Source of the DNA: Thinopyrum elongatum
Taxonomy: Eukaryota; Streptophyta; Magnoliopsida; Poales; Poaceae
NCBI GenBank assembly: GCA_011799875.1
Contig: CM022297.1
Coordinates: forward strand, 72,243,868-72,307,867
Length of the DNA: 64,000 nucleotides
Direction: 5' to 3'
Within the stretch, counting starts at the first letter, position 1, and the number at the start of each line of letters is the position of its first letter. A model generated the notes under the pieces. It searched no databases, was not told the DNA's origin, and saw only the letters and a program-made list of their open reading frames with translations. Position numbers and translations under genes: made by a program. Shown here in pieces: positions 13,101 through 22,702 of the stretch.

Positions 13101-13395
13101 TGATGCTCCTAAGCCACTGGGCCACAACCTCCTCGCTGACTTCTTCTGGATGGGTCCGTGCAGTGTCGTCTGCACCCGAGTACAACCACATGGGATGGTC
13201 GCGCGCTTGCAAAGGTTGGATGCGTCGACTGAGAAACGCCTCCACCAGATCCAAGCCTGTCACTCCACCCCGGATCAGCTCAACGACTGCTTCGACCAAA
13301 ATCCCCACCTCGCCCTTCTCCTCCTCATCTACAGTCAACGAACGAGGGGCGTGGAGTCTCTCCAGAGGGAAAGGGGGAAGACCAGTACACTGTCC
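10127..13395 (-). pseudogene. E1 (unit 0) antisense accessory gene (aORF), 5'-truncated, 7 exons
   Basis: Accessory gene of a Tat-type retrotransposon, read opposite to gag-pol; its function is unknown. Exons by splice signals and homology between copies: 13395-13030 (partial), 12939-12584, 12492-12407, 12327-11894, 11240-11117, 11059-10697 and 10608-10127. All introns are GT-AG and exon phases fit. Exon 1 keeps the C-terminal part of the conserved N-terminal domain (FLSRRIQPLQARDHP, YSGADDTARTHPEEV). Exon 2 is acidic then basic (EDESDDSDDSEE). Exon 4 is Ser/Pro-rich and ends in a helix. Exons 5-7 are charged and heptad-like, so a coiled coil is likely. Exon 6 has an in-frame TAG at about 10932, where the 43 kb copy has CAG. 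Homology stops at 13395, the tandem-unit junction, so the start of the gene is missing. Confidence 0.8.
11353..11775. repeat. Three hairpin repeats inside intron 4 of the E1 aORF (unit 0)
   Basis: Three units of roughly 130-170 bp. Each has a stem-loop (GCCGAAT, loop CAAAC, ATTCGGC in the first unit), then CGGGGACTACACC, then a second palindrome in which CAGTGGG pairs with CCCACTGG around a loop containing GTGCACT, then ATCAGTTT and CCACTCGG. The repeats lie wholly within the longest intron (11241-11893). Confidence 0.85.
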
Positions 13396-13778
13396 GTGTG
13401 TAGTGCACAAGTGTGTGCACGGTCATTTGTTTTTTGAAATGTGTGTGCACGGTCATTGACTCAGCGCCGTGCGGCGCGATCAATGCGTACTCACGAGTAT
13501 AGATCGTAAATGAATGTGGAATGTGATTCTATTTTGAAATAATGTGTTATGAAATTCCCATCTATGTGAATCTCCATGACATCAAAGTAGTGGCGGATCT
13601 AGAAGCACCCTCTATAGAGGGTGCCACTTATTATTTTTAGGCACAGCTCAAAATTTAAATGTAATGCAAACATCACAAATTCAAATATTGCAACAATTAT
13701 GAAAATGTCAAAAACATACATGTAGTTACCCTGGTACATGTTTTTTCTTTTCTGCAACTCAAAAGGGAGCTTTATTAA
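13396..13778. other. Tandem-unit junction and LINE 3' flank
   Basis: Homology to the antisense gene ends at about 13395. A 17-bp direct repeat (GTGTGTGCACGGTCATT) lies at 13411-13427 and 13441-13457. A perfect 20-bp palindrome at 13605-13624 (GCACCCTCTA and its complement) follows TAGTGGCGGATCTAGA, which resembles a hAT-type terminus. The remainder, read on the minus strand, is AT-rich 3' flank of the LINE fragment with an AATAAAG-like signal near 13771. No gene is seen. Confidence 0.55.
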
Positions 13779-14290
13779 TTAGGTAATAGTTATACAATCG
13801 CTTGCCGGCAAGCTACTCAGAGTATTTGGAGGTTCGTGCAACCACAAACCGATGTCGAGCTCCACTCTCGACATACAAGCTAAATGATTTGCAAACCTAT
13901 TCGGTAAACGTCCAACATGATGACAATCAAGCTCCCTCTCCTTCATCAACTCCTTGATCTCATTCACAAGATGGCTCAAGTATGATCTATCAGCATCTGG
14001 ACACTTTAGCATCTCCACAATTGCTGCATAGTCAGACTGAATGACCAGAGGTAGTGATGTGTACTCCAACGCCGCTCTAAGGCCTTCCCATGTTGCCATG
14101 CACTCTGCCTCCCAAGCATCAGTGCAGTGCGGAATAAACCGGCACGACGAGACAACATGCCATCCTTTGCTATCTCTCACAACCATGCAACCCCCCGCAT
14201 TATGATCATCTGCATGATAAGACCCTTCCAGAGAAACGGCAAATATCCCTTCGGAGGAGGAGGCCATGGTGTTGGCTCATGTACCCAAGC
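13779..14290 (-). pseudogene. LINE C-terminal RNase H-like domain fragment
   Basis: A 162-codon open stretch (13779-14267) encodes an RNase H fold of the kind at the C-terminus of plant L1-like LINEs (RVT_3 family). Visible motifs are AGGCMVVRDSKGW, EAECMATWEGLRAAL, VIQSDYAAIVEML and the final VGRLPNRFANHLA. Upstream, in a shifted frame, the WVHEP and WPPPP motifs that precede this domain in LINEs can be read, so a frameshift near 14240 separates it from its natural upstream part. No reverse transcriptase precedes it; the sequence passes into an AT-rich repeat. The unit-2 copy (46421-46932) is nearly identical, with one residue change in the last motif (LPNRF to LQNRF). Confidence 0.65.
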
Positions 14291-14299
14291 CTCTCGGTT

Positions 14300-14815
14300 C
14301 GGTGGAACGAGGAACATTTTTCGAAACATGAAACAAAATTTTAAACCCAGACAATTATTTTAAAACACGAAAAAAAATAAAATTCCAAACATTTTTGAAA
14401 AATCCTGAACAATTTTTTAAATGTAGACACTTCTCAATCCTTTTGAAAAACACAAACATTTTATAAAAGTTATGAATATTTTTTGAAAATGTGAACACTT
14501 TCTGAATTTGTTGAACTTCCGAACATTTTTTAATTTTTTATCTGTTTTGGAAAATGTGACAATTGTTTTAAAATTGTGAATAGGTTCTTGATATTCAAAC
14601 CTTTTTCAAGAAAACACATGCAAAAATTGAAATTTGTGAACAGTTTATGAAAAACACAAACATTTTTGAATTTTTTATACATTTTTTTAAAAATAGGAAA
14701 TATATAAATAAATAGAAAAATGAAAGTGAAAAGTAAAAAACCAGAAAACCTATTAAATAAAAACAACATAATAAATAAATCCGGTAAGGTTCCCCAAAAC
14801 TGGTAATAGTAGTGC
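14300..14815. repeat. AT-rich dispersed repeat, copy 1
   Basis: Low-complexity sequence built from loosely repeated GAACATTTTT, AAACACAAACATTTT and AAATTGTGAA words, closed by a GC-richer end (GGCTACGCTAAGACTGGC, then CGCCTCACTTGC). A related copy with the same start (CAAGCCTCTCGGT, GGTGGAA) and the same end lies at 19126-19680. The class is unknown. Short open frames here are compositional. Confidence 0.6.
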
Positions 14816-15066
14816 ACTAGGCTACGCTAAGACTGGCTGGCCCGCCAAATCACTCGCCTCACTTGCAGTGTGCGTGAGGTCGACGATCTGCCGCAATGAG
14901 CAGTAGATAGGATTTGTGCAGGGAACGGGCCACCGATCAGCGTTGAGTACTTGAGTATGTAAGCAATTCCTTGGCTTAATTCTCTCAACTGGTTTGAAAG
15001 GTTTGGGTGTCACTCAAAGTTAAATTCTTTGCTTCGTTAGCAATTCAAGATAGTTTTGGACCGCGG

Positions 15067-15264
15067 ATCTTTGTTTTTATATCTCTCTCTTTGCTGTTGC
15101 GAGTGTTTCATCACTACGACGGGTCTTTGTTTTTATATTTCTCCCTTTTTTAATTTTTATTCTTGGTTGTGTGCATCCTTGATGTCTTTCAATATCTTGT
15201 TGGTGTAGAGGCTGGGTGTAATTAGTATCTTCGCGATATTAATATATTCTTTTTATCAAAAAAA
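15067..15264 (+). mobile_element. 5'-truncated LINE 3' tail with 11-bp target-site duplication
   Basis: 198 bp ending in GAGGCTGGGTGTAATTAG, then AATATATTC and a short A-rich tail (ATCAAAAAAA), a 3' end I recognise from grass L1-type LINEs. It is flanked by perfect copies of TTGGACCGCGG (15056-15066 and 15265-15275), which marks target-primed insertion with severe 5' truncation. There is no coding capacity. Confidence 0.8.
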
Positions 15265-15275
15265 TTGGACCGCGG

Positions 15276-15579
15276 GTAGGTTGGCTGAGCAGAGTGGATA
15301 AATTGTGAGCTTTGCCCCTTTTGCAAGAGGGGAGAACAATGCAGGACACATTTTTTCTTCAAATATCGATACTTCCTTAGGCTTTGAAACTTGGTCAGTG
15401 AGGAACTTCACCTTGAGAACATGAACACATCTCCCTTGTCTTGTGAGGGCTCCGTCAAGAATTGGTGGAGAAGTACAACCGGCGTGGGCAGAGCTCATTG
15501 GAAAGCCATGGCTTCGCTTACCATACTTGTGGCAAATCATCACTCCGAAGGAAGAGGCCATGGAGTTGGCTCATGTACC
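15276..15579. other. Unassigned segment between LINE tail and CACTA fragment
   Basis: About 300 bp that continues the sequence interrupted by the LINE tail. A minus-strand open stretch runs through it but has no recognisable domain. Its right end (CATGTACCCAAGCCTCTCGG) is the same tag that stands before the AT-rich repeat at 14280, so it probably belongs to a second copy of that repeat type, split by the CACTA element. Confidence 0.4.
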
Positions 15580-15593
15580 CAAGCCTCTCGGTG

Positions 15594-18221
15594 ACCCCAT
15601 CCAGCGAGCCTGCCGAGGTGCCTGTTGACGGGCAGACCAACGGGGTTCTCGATGCCTAGATAATTCGTGCAGTAGGAGATGCACTCTTCGGTCAGAAAGC
15701 CCTTGGCTATGCTTCCATCTAGACGTGCCCTGTTGCGAACGTATCCTTTGATGACACCATTCATCCTTTCGAACGGCATCATGCTGTGCAGGAACGTCGG
15801 CCCGAGTTCGATGATATCCTCCACGATATGGACCAGCAGATGCACCATAACGTCGAAGAATGCGGGCGGGAAGTACATCTCAAGCTCGCATAGTATCACC
15901 ACGATCTCTTCCTGTAGGCTTCTGAGTTGCCTCACGCCAACCGACTTCCGAGAGATGACGTCGAAAAAGTTGCATAGGCCAAATAGTGTTTCACGGACGT
16001 GCGCGTTCATGATCCCATGGATTGCAACTGGAAGTATCTGCGTCATCAGCACGTGACAGTCGTGAGACTTCATCCCGCTGAACTTCTGCTTCGCTGAGTC
16101 TAGGTATCTGCTTATCTTCCCCGCATAACCGTAAGGAAGTTTTACTCCTACGAGGCAGGTGAAAAACTACTCGATCTCCTCCTGACTTAGAGTGAAGCAC
16201 GCGGGAGGGCAGTCATATTCGATCTTCTTGTCCTTTTTGCCTTTGCGACGACTTTCCGTGTCCTTCGCCTCATCATCATCATCATCATCATTAGGGCGTT
16301 TTGCGTGAAGCTCCTCCCTGATGCCCATTGATTGCAAGTCTGCCCTTGCTTTCGGCCCATCTTTGGTCCTCTCTAGCATGTTGAGCAGGGTACCAAGCAG
16401 ACTCTCGCACACGTTCTTCGTGATATGCATGACATCAAGGCTGTGAGGCACACGGAGGATCTTCCAGTACGGCAAGTCCCAGAAAACATACCTCGTTTTC
16501 CATACCTTCAGCAGCGGCTCTGGCGCCTTTCGCTTCTTTCCCGGCAGTGGGCACTCTTTCCAATTTTTCAACAACTCGTCTATTTCCTCGCCGCTCCTCG
16601 TACGCGGGCGTCTTCGGGGTTCGGTTTCACCATCGAACAGATCCTTGCGTTTTCTCCATGCGTCATCGTCGCGAAGCCACCTTCGATGTCCCATGAACAT
16701 GGTTTTCGAAGACGCGGGATCTCTATCTAGCTGGCGATACATTGTGTCATCCATGCACCTGACACATGCACAAAATCCGTGGACCACTTGCCCCACGACA
16801 TATCCGTAACCGAGATACTCGTGCACCGTCGTGAGCAGTGCGGCTCTCATAGGGAAATATTCTTTCGCTGCAGCGTCCCACGTATTGGCTGGCGTTTTCC
16901 ACAGCGTGTCTAGCTCCTCTTTCAGCAGCCCCAGATACAGATTGATGTCGTTCCCTGGTTGTTTCGGCCCTTCAATTAGCATACTCATGTGAATGTACTT
17001 ACTCTTCATGCACAACCAGGGGGGAAGGTTGTACATCCACACAAACACAGGCCAGGTGCTATGTGTGCTTCTCTGGCTGCCAAACGGATTGACTCCATCG
17101 GTGCTCGCGCCCAGAACGATGTTCCTTGGATCGTCCCCAAATTCTGGGTGTTCGAAGTTCAACGCTTGCCACTGGCTCGCCTCCTTAGGGTGACTCAGCA
17201 TCTTGTCTTTTTTATTTATCTCCAGATCATTTCCGTCATCTTCTCGCTTCTTCTCCTCCCTATCCGCGTGCCAACGCAGGAGCTTTGCTAGCTTAGGGTC
17301 CGCGAAATACCGCTGCAGACGAGGAGTGATCGGAAAGTACCACACCACTTTTCGAGGAGCTTTCTTCCTCTTCTTGTATCGAGTGACGCCGCACACCGGA
17401 CATATGGTAGACTCCGCGTGCTCGTCCCGATAAATGATGCAATCGTTCATGCACACATAGTATTTCACGTGCGGTAAATCCAGAGGACACACGATTTTTT
17501 TCGCCTCCTCGAAACTGGTCGGGCACTTGTTCCCCTTGGGAAGACGTTCGTGCCAGAATGACATGTTCTCGTCGAAGCATGCGTCGGTCATTTTGTGTTT
17601 TACCTTCATCTCCAGAGCCATGAGAGTTACTTTCAGGCGGGTATCCTCGGGCCTGCATCCTTCATACAATGGAGTAACCGCGTCTATCTCCAGTTGATCC
17701 AGCTTGGCTTTCTCTCGGGCGGCAGCTCTTGCGTTACCCGTCTGCTTGAGAAGCAGCTCTTGAATATGAGGGTCCTGCACCCAGCCCATCGATGGTCCAT
17801 CGTCGTCTGCTCCGGCATCTTCATCTTCATGATCATGCCCTTCGTGTTGATCTTCCTCATCATCATGTCCAGCATCTTCTACATGATGACTGTGTCCTGC
17901 ATCTACTTCGTGATCATGTCCTGGAGATTCTTCGTCTTCTCGCCCGCCCTCGCCGCTATTGTCTTGCTGCCCTTCCTTATTTCTTGCCCGGCCCCTATGG
18001 ACGACTTCATAATCATCTTCATCACCTTGCCACCGATAGCCATCCATGAAACCACGCACGAGCAGGTGGTCCCGCACCTGTCTGGAATCCGGGTCCATAA
18101 GGCTCCTCAGCTTGCATCTTCGACACGGACATCTTATCTCCGTCTCGTTCTTTTGAAGCATCTCGGCATTCGCGGAGCTCAAAAACCTATTCACGATGCC
18201 TTCGGTCATCGTGCGGACCAT
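15594..18221 (-). pseudogene. CACTA TNP2-like transposase, C-terminally truncated, one premature stop
   Basis: Cut-and-paste transposase of En/Spm type, acting on its own termini in the nucleus. The start is the ATG at 18221 (MVRTMTEGIVNRF). Residues about 1-75 match the transposase-associated domain (CPCRRCKLRS, HLLVRGFMDGY). Residues 80-150 are His/Asp/Glu-rich. From about 240 the TNP2 family domain follows (CPVCGVTRYKKRKKAP, STDGVNPFG, CLKN-type DVMHITKNVCESLLGTLLN). An Asp run encoded by a CAT trinucleotide repeat lies near 16272-16291. After 684 codons a TAG at 16167-16169 replaces the Gln codon seen in unit 2. The frame continues beyond it as DUF4218-like sequence (SHDCHVLMTQILPVAI, CELEMYFPPAFFDVMVHL) to the truncation. 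Long plus-strand frames here are shadows. Confidence 0.88.
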
Positions 18222-18664
18222 GGTCGCCTGCGGGGTAGAGCAAAACGATATTTTAGAACCAAAAAAATTTTGGCATGACTTTGCCTAAAAATAGGACCAA
18301 AAAGAATGCATAGTGCCAAATTCTCGCCGAAACGAAAATGAATCAACATTCCGGCAAAATATTGGCAACTATCGCATTTCAAATACCGGTACCTCCAAAC
18401 ACAAACTTATGCAACACCACAAACATACGTAGATCTAGGCCATAAAAAGTGTGCACGTTGTTGGAGGGAGAAAAAGTAGATCTAGAACATAAAGAAAGCT
18501 TTCCCCTTACTTACCTATCAAAAAAAGGAAATTTAACCACTTAATTTGGGTGAATCTATGATGCAAATGAGGTGAGGAGGAGGAGGCAGCCGAGACCAAG
18601 CTTGGTAGAGGTGGAGAGAATGAAGTGGGGAAAGTGAGTGTGGTAGGTGGCTGTCCAAAATATC

Positions 18665-19104
18665 TAGCTGCGCCATTGGTAACCAGGGTTACTAATGGCG
18701 CACCTGGTGTATGGTGCGCCATTACTAGTTTTGAAAAAAAAATAAAAAAAAAGTTAGTAGTGGTGCACCGTGGGTGTGGTGCTCCATTACTAGTTAAAAC
18801 TAGTAATGGCGCACTATCCCCAGGTGCGTCATTACTAGTTTTGAAAAAAAAAATGTTAGTAGTGGCGCACAGAGGGTGTGGTGCGCCATTACTAGTTAAA
18901 ACTAGTAATGGCGCACTTTCCCCTGGTGCGCCATTACTAGTTTTGAAAAAATAAATAAATAAAATTTTATTAGTAGTGGCGCACCGTGGGTGTGGTGCGC
19001 CATTAGTGATATAGCCACTAATGGCGTACCTATATCTGGTGCGCCACTGCCATATAGCAGTGGCGCACCACATACGTGTTGCGTCATTAATGTCCATATT
19101 AGAT
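18665..19104. repeat. CACTA subterminal palindromic repeats (unit 1)
   Basis: Several repeats of a module in which GGTGCGCCATTACTAGTT faces AACTAGTAATGGCGCAC, separated by A-rich spacers (TTTTGAAAAAAAA). In CACTA elements such subterminal repeats are the binding sites of the element's own proteins. Position and spacing fit that role, but binding is inferred. Confidence 0.75.
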
Positions 19105-19139
19105 ATAGCCTTTTTTCTAGTAGTGCAAGCCTCTCGGTG

Positions 19140-19680
19140 CGGTGGAATGAGTGAACATTTTCTGAAAACATGAAATAAAATATGATATCCGGTCAATTAT
19201 TTGGAAAACATGAAAAAGGTATAAATTCTCAACATTTTTGGGAAAACTTGAACAATTTTTTAAAACGTGAGCTCTTTTTGATTTTTTTGGAAAACACAAA
19301 CATTTTATTAAAATTACAAATACTTTTAAAAATGTGAACACTGTGAATTTCTTGAACTTCCGAATATTTTTAGAAATTGTGACAATTTCTTTTGAAATTG
19401 TGAAGAGGTCTTGAAAATTCAAACATTTTTCAATAAACAGAAACAGAATTAAAAACATTTGAACTCTTTTATAAAAAATACAAACATTTTTAAAAATTTC
19501 TGAACATTTTTATTTTAAAAATAAGAATAATATATAATAAACATAAAAGTGGAAAATAAAAAACAGAAAAGAAAACCGGAAAACTGGTTTGGGAAACGGT
19601 AAAAGCCGTCTAGTAGGCTACGCTAAAGTGGGCTGGCCCACCAAATCAGTCGCCTCACTTGCCGTGTTGTGTGGGGTCCT
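19140..19680. repeat. AT-rich dispersed repeat, copy 2
   Basis: Diverged copy of the repeat at 14300-14815: the same opening (CGGTGGAA, GAACATTTT), the same word repetition (ACACAAACATTTTATT, AACTTCCGAATATTTT) and the same close (GGCTACGCTAAAGTGGGC, CGCCTCACTTGC). The CACTA element sits at its start. No coding potential. Confidence 0.6.
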
Positions 19681-20401
19681 TCGTCAATCTATCCCTGCCG
19701 ATAGAATACTCTATTTCTGTCCTTCGTCAATAGATGAGGTAAATCTTATGCTTCCGTTGTAAAAGGAAAAAAAAGGTATGTAGATAGAAACGACACACAC
19801 ACAAAATCGGCACTAGCAGCTGGCTCACCACTCACTAGCTGAGCTACTAGGACTGAATTAGGAGGTACGTACTGTCCATTGGTATTATGAATCGCAGTCC
19901 GCCACCACCATCTTTACTTATCTCTACTCCTACTTCTAAAGTCTCGGTTGGTAGGCCGGTACCCGTGGTTTTTTTTCGTCTCACCTCCCACCACCCCACT
20001 CACTCGGTTTTTTCCTCCCATTAATTAAGAAACCAAACCCCACTGAAAACCGTAGGATGCCACTTTTTCAATATTTACTTCCAGAAAAGGAAGGCGCGTT
20101 GATTTGGCAGCCAATGAAAAAGGAATCGTCTTAATTTGGTTATCAAAAATAAAGAACCGCCTTGATTAGGATTTCAAAAAATAAGGACACGGCTTGATTT
20201 GATTTGGCTTCCAAAAAGGAGGCGCCTGTGAACACACCGCCCCTGAGGACCTCCGTTTGGTTACGTCCTTCGCTTCACCTCTCGCCCCATCGATTTTTAT
20301 TTGCCGAACCAACATCCAACGCCCGGTTTTCTGTTTCTCTGGGACACCCACGCACGCAATACCCAAAAGGCGCAAGCCAAAGAGAGGAAGGAAGAAAAAA
20401 A
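19681..20401. other. Region upstream of the gene-like fragment
   Basis: Sequence of mixed composition without transposon hallmarks, ending in a purine-rich leader (AGAGAGGAAGGAAG) before an ATG. It could be a promoter and 5' UTR of the fragment that follows. I see no clear TATA box and no other feature. Confidence 0.3.
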
Positions 20402-21434
20402 ATGAAATGGTCCGCCCACTCCGCCGCGAGATCGGTTTTCTGTCGGGCTTCCCTGGCCGCCTCGTTGTCCTATTCCGCCGCCGGAGCCGCTAAGATCCTC
20501 CGCAGGTAGGTTTTTGCTAGGCTGTTGCAGGTCATCGTCGGTGGGCTGGGAACGCGATGCTCCGACACAGCGCGGCCTCCACTGCACCCGTGCGAACGGA
20601 CTCCCTTGTGTGTCGAGGACCCCACCGCCGTCGTTCTCTGCCAGCCTGAACGCCGTCGTAGTTCCTCTCCGTGGCGTCTCTCCCTCGTCGCCGCCGTCCA
20701 TGGGGAGAATACAGCGTCAAAGGTCGCTTCCTGTAGAACCGCCACTCCCGCCACCTACAGGAAAGCATTGATGCCGTTGCTGCTGCCTGCTGCTCCACGA
20801 GGTGGCTTCCCTCCATGGCAAAATATGTACGCAGATGTGTTATATCTAACAACTTGTATGTACATGCCTCTAATTTTTTGGCCATTAGATCATCACTCAC
20901 TCCTGATATAGTCATTCTTTCTGCTTTAGTTGATTTTCTTGTCGTTTCTGGTCATCTCGTGCCCTTTGACAACTGGGTCTTCTCTGTTATTCATTGTAGG
21001 GGATTTGCTCTAAGTTCTGCTGATAGTGATGATGAGCATGATAGAGCATTCCTTTTTGCCCGCTATTTATACAGAACTATTGGACAGTCACAAGATTTCC
21101 ATCGTGTGCATGTGGGTACTTTCTCAGTGAATCCATCACTTATCCTGCATATGTTTATTCACATATTGGATGATAAATCTTTTCAAGGCTCACAGTATAC
21201 GTAGGTGCACAAATCCAGATTCTGTAGAATTTTTGTTTGTGGTAAAAAGAAGGTAGTTTTCCATCGTGTGCATGTGGGTACTTTCTCAGTGAATCCATCA
21301 CTTATCCTGCATATGTTTATTCACATATTGGATGATAAATCTTTTCAAGGCTCACGGTATACGCAGGTGCACAAATCCAGATTCTGTAGAATTTCTGTTT
21401 GTGGTAAAAGGAAGGTATCTATAGCTTTTAGGTA
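20402..21434 (+). pseudogene. Possible two-exon host-gene 5' fragment, unit 1
   Basis: I do not recognise the product. Exon 1 (20402-20505) starts at ATG and encodes 34 residues rich in Ala, Ser and Arg without acidic residues (AARSVFCRASLAASL), the composition of an organelle-targeting presequence. It ends at CGCAG before GTAGG. The candidate acceptor is CATTGTAG (ends 20999). Exon 2 from 21000 continues in matching phase with an acidic, then aromatic stretch (SSADSDDEHD, FLFARYLYR). In unit 1 a TAG at about 21202 (CAG in unit 2) and a 162-bp tandem duplication break it. The E1 LTR begins 520 bp downstream, so retrotransposon insertion may have cut the gene. Alternatively it is part of an unrecognised transposon. 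Confidence 0.4.
21096..21419 (+). repeat. 162-bp tandem duplication within the gene-like fragment (unit 1 only)
   Basis: 21096-21257 and 21258-21419 are near-identical direct copies (CCATCGTGTGCATGTGGG at 21099 and 21261). Unit 2 has one copy (about 53735-53895). The second copy matches unit 2 at the sites where the two copies differ (CACGGTATACGCAGG), so the first copy is the altered one. Confidence 0.9.
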
Positions 21435-21954
21435 ATGTCTATTTTAATCATCAGAACACAGATTGAATAGATGTTCCCCCGTGCATCAAAACAGATTACT
21501 GATTTTCCCAATTAAAAAAATTCTTTCCTATATTTTGCTTCCCATAGTTGTTTTCTCCCAGGAAAAGAAGGCCGAGGCAACATATTTTACCATGTATACA
21601 ACGATCTTGCTTTAAAAAAAATAGATAGTATCTCGTTTACATGTTTTTTTCTAATCCCTATTGGGATGCTTAATAGCCTTTCCTGTATATGAACAGATTG
21701 CAAGTGACACATACAGTTCCTGACCTATGAACGATTGTTTTTAGGACTTATCAATCTCACATGTCTACCTTCTATCTACTTTTATCTATCAGTTCATTCT
21801 ACTTCCAAGGCAGATATATCTACAAGTAAATCTACAGGTTCTTTGAAGTTCAAATGAAGCATCCTATATAATTTTGAGTATTATCTATTATGCAGAACTG
21901 TTTCTGAAGTTAATTCTGCCCTTTGCTATAGAGAGAGAAATCTAAAAATTGTCA
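21435..21954. other. Non-coding stretch between gene-like fragment and E1 LTR
   Basis: AT-rich, intron-like sequence with no open frame of note and no repeat I recognise. It runs directly into the E1 LTR. No polypurine tract precedes the LTR, which supports this LTR being a 5' LTR with genuine flanking DNA on its left. Confidence 0.4.
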
Positions 21955-22536
21955 TGACGATCACATGTACCTAGGGTAGGGTCCTAGGCCTGACCTAAAT
22001 GCCCTGCCCAAGGACGCTACACAAGAGGCCAAGGCCTACAAAGTTAGAAAGAAGATACCGACTGGAATCATCGCAGAGTGCAACCCACTCGACGGAAGAT
22101 CCACTCGGATATCCTAATTCCACTCGACCGTCGTTATTCACTCGGAAGATAAGAATTCACTCAAAGGACAGAAGACTTAGAGCCACCCCTGGATGGCAAC
22201 GGTCGGACATTCACTCCGTCACCTTAAAGATCATGAAACGCGGGCGTTACCAGTAACGTACGTAACTTTATTCTCTCATTGAACCCCTGTGTAACTGAGG
22301 ACTGTGAGGGGTCGGCGTACTCTATATAAGCCACCCCTCCCCTCTTGCACAAGGGTTCGGACCTCCTGTAACTCAACACTCCAATCAACGAGCCTCCGCG
22401 GCACCGAGACGTAGGGCTGTTACCTCCTATGAGAGGGGCCTGAACTCGTAAAATCGAGTGTACAACCTCGCCGTAGCTGGACTCTGCCCTCTCCTACGTA
22501 CCCCCCATCTCTACTATCAGATCCGTTCCCACAATA
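21955..22536 (+). repeat. E1 5' LTR, unit 1 (582 bp)
   Basis: Starts TGACGATCACATG; by alignment with the 54 kb copy it ends at the former CA (here CCACAATA, two transitions from CCACGACA). A TATATAA box lies at 22323-22329 in a CTCTATATAAGCCACCCC context and should drive sense transcription. The LTR is related to but distinct from the E2 LTR, sharing CATGTACCTAGGGTAGGGTC at the start and the TATA region. No partner E1 3' LTR is in the window. Confidence 0.88.
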
Positions 22537-22702
22537 GTTGGCGCCCACCGTGGGGCAGGCATCTAAGCGACTTCCGACGAGGTTGCGATCTTCGATCTCC
22601 ATCAGCATGGTTTCCGGCGATGGATTGTCTTTGGGCCGCGAGATCCGTCTCGGCGCGCTCACCTTCATCGCTGACGATTCGGCCTGGCTCCAGGAAGCCC
22701 CC
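22537..22702 (+). other. E1 primer-binding site, leader and first codons of gag, unit 1
   Basis: Directly after the LTR stands GT followed by TGGCGCCCACCGTGGGGC (from 22539), the primer-binding site; its TGG pairs with a tRNA CCA end, but I cannot name the tRNA. The gag ATG is at 22607 (MVSGDGLSLGREIRLGAL). The reading frame is cut after 32 codons by E2, inserted at CCCCC 22698-22702. The frame resumes at 35818. Confidence 0.85.

Larger units (their letters stand above)
15594..19125 (-). mobile_element. CACTA (En/Spm) transposon, unit 1, one end missing
   Basis: The right end carries the inverse of a CACTACTAGAAAAAAGGC terminus (ends at 19125) and a subterminal block of repeated palindromes. 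The minus strand encodes a TNP2-type transposase. The opposite terminus is absent: the element stops inside the transposase gene at 15594. The fragment is flanked by the 14-bp direct repeat CAAGCCTCTCGGTG (15580-15593 and 19126-19139), not the 3-bp duplication expected for CACTA elements. Its length, 3532 bp, equals that of the unit-2 copy. Confidence 0.85.

Noticed and set aside
12527..13459. Plus-strand open frame of 310 codons (and similar frames at 4873-5847 and 45279-45842)
   Set aside because: They lie opposite aORF exons and cross its introns; splice signals, acidic-cluster conservation and homology to E2 support the minus strand.
14530..14817. Phe-rich minus-strand frame of 95 codons (also 47173-47460)
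   Set aside because: It arises from AT-rich low-complexity sequence; no start context, domain or conservation beyond the repeat itself.
17595..18278. Plus-strand 227-codon frame with hydrophobic, membrane-like composition (also 50239-50958)
   Set aside because: It is the complement of the His/Asp/Glu-rich part of the CACTA transposase; codons for acidic residues read as Ile/Phe/Met on the other strand.
20297..20911. Several overlapping GC-rich open frames on both strands around 20.3-20.9 kb (and 52.9-53.5 kb)
   Set aside because: They overlap in several frames and lie in the putative intron and leader; only the short ATG exon has supporting splice logic.
21955..22536. LTR at 21955 as the 3' LTR of the unit-0 E1 element
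   Set aside because: No aORF N-terminus or polypurine tract precedes it; the left flank is the gene-like segment. A 5' LTR of the E1 element of unit 1 fits better.
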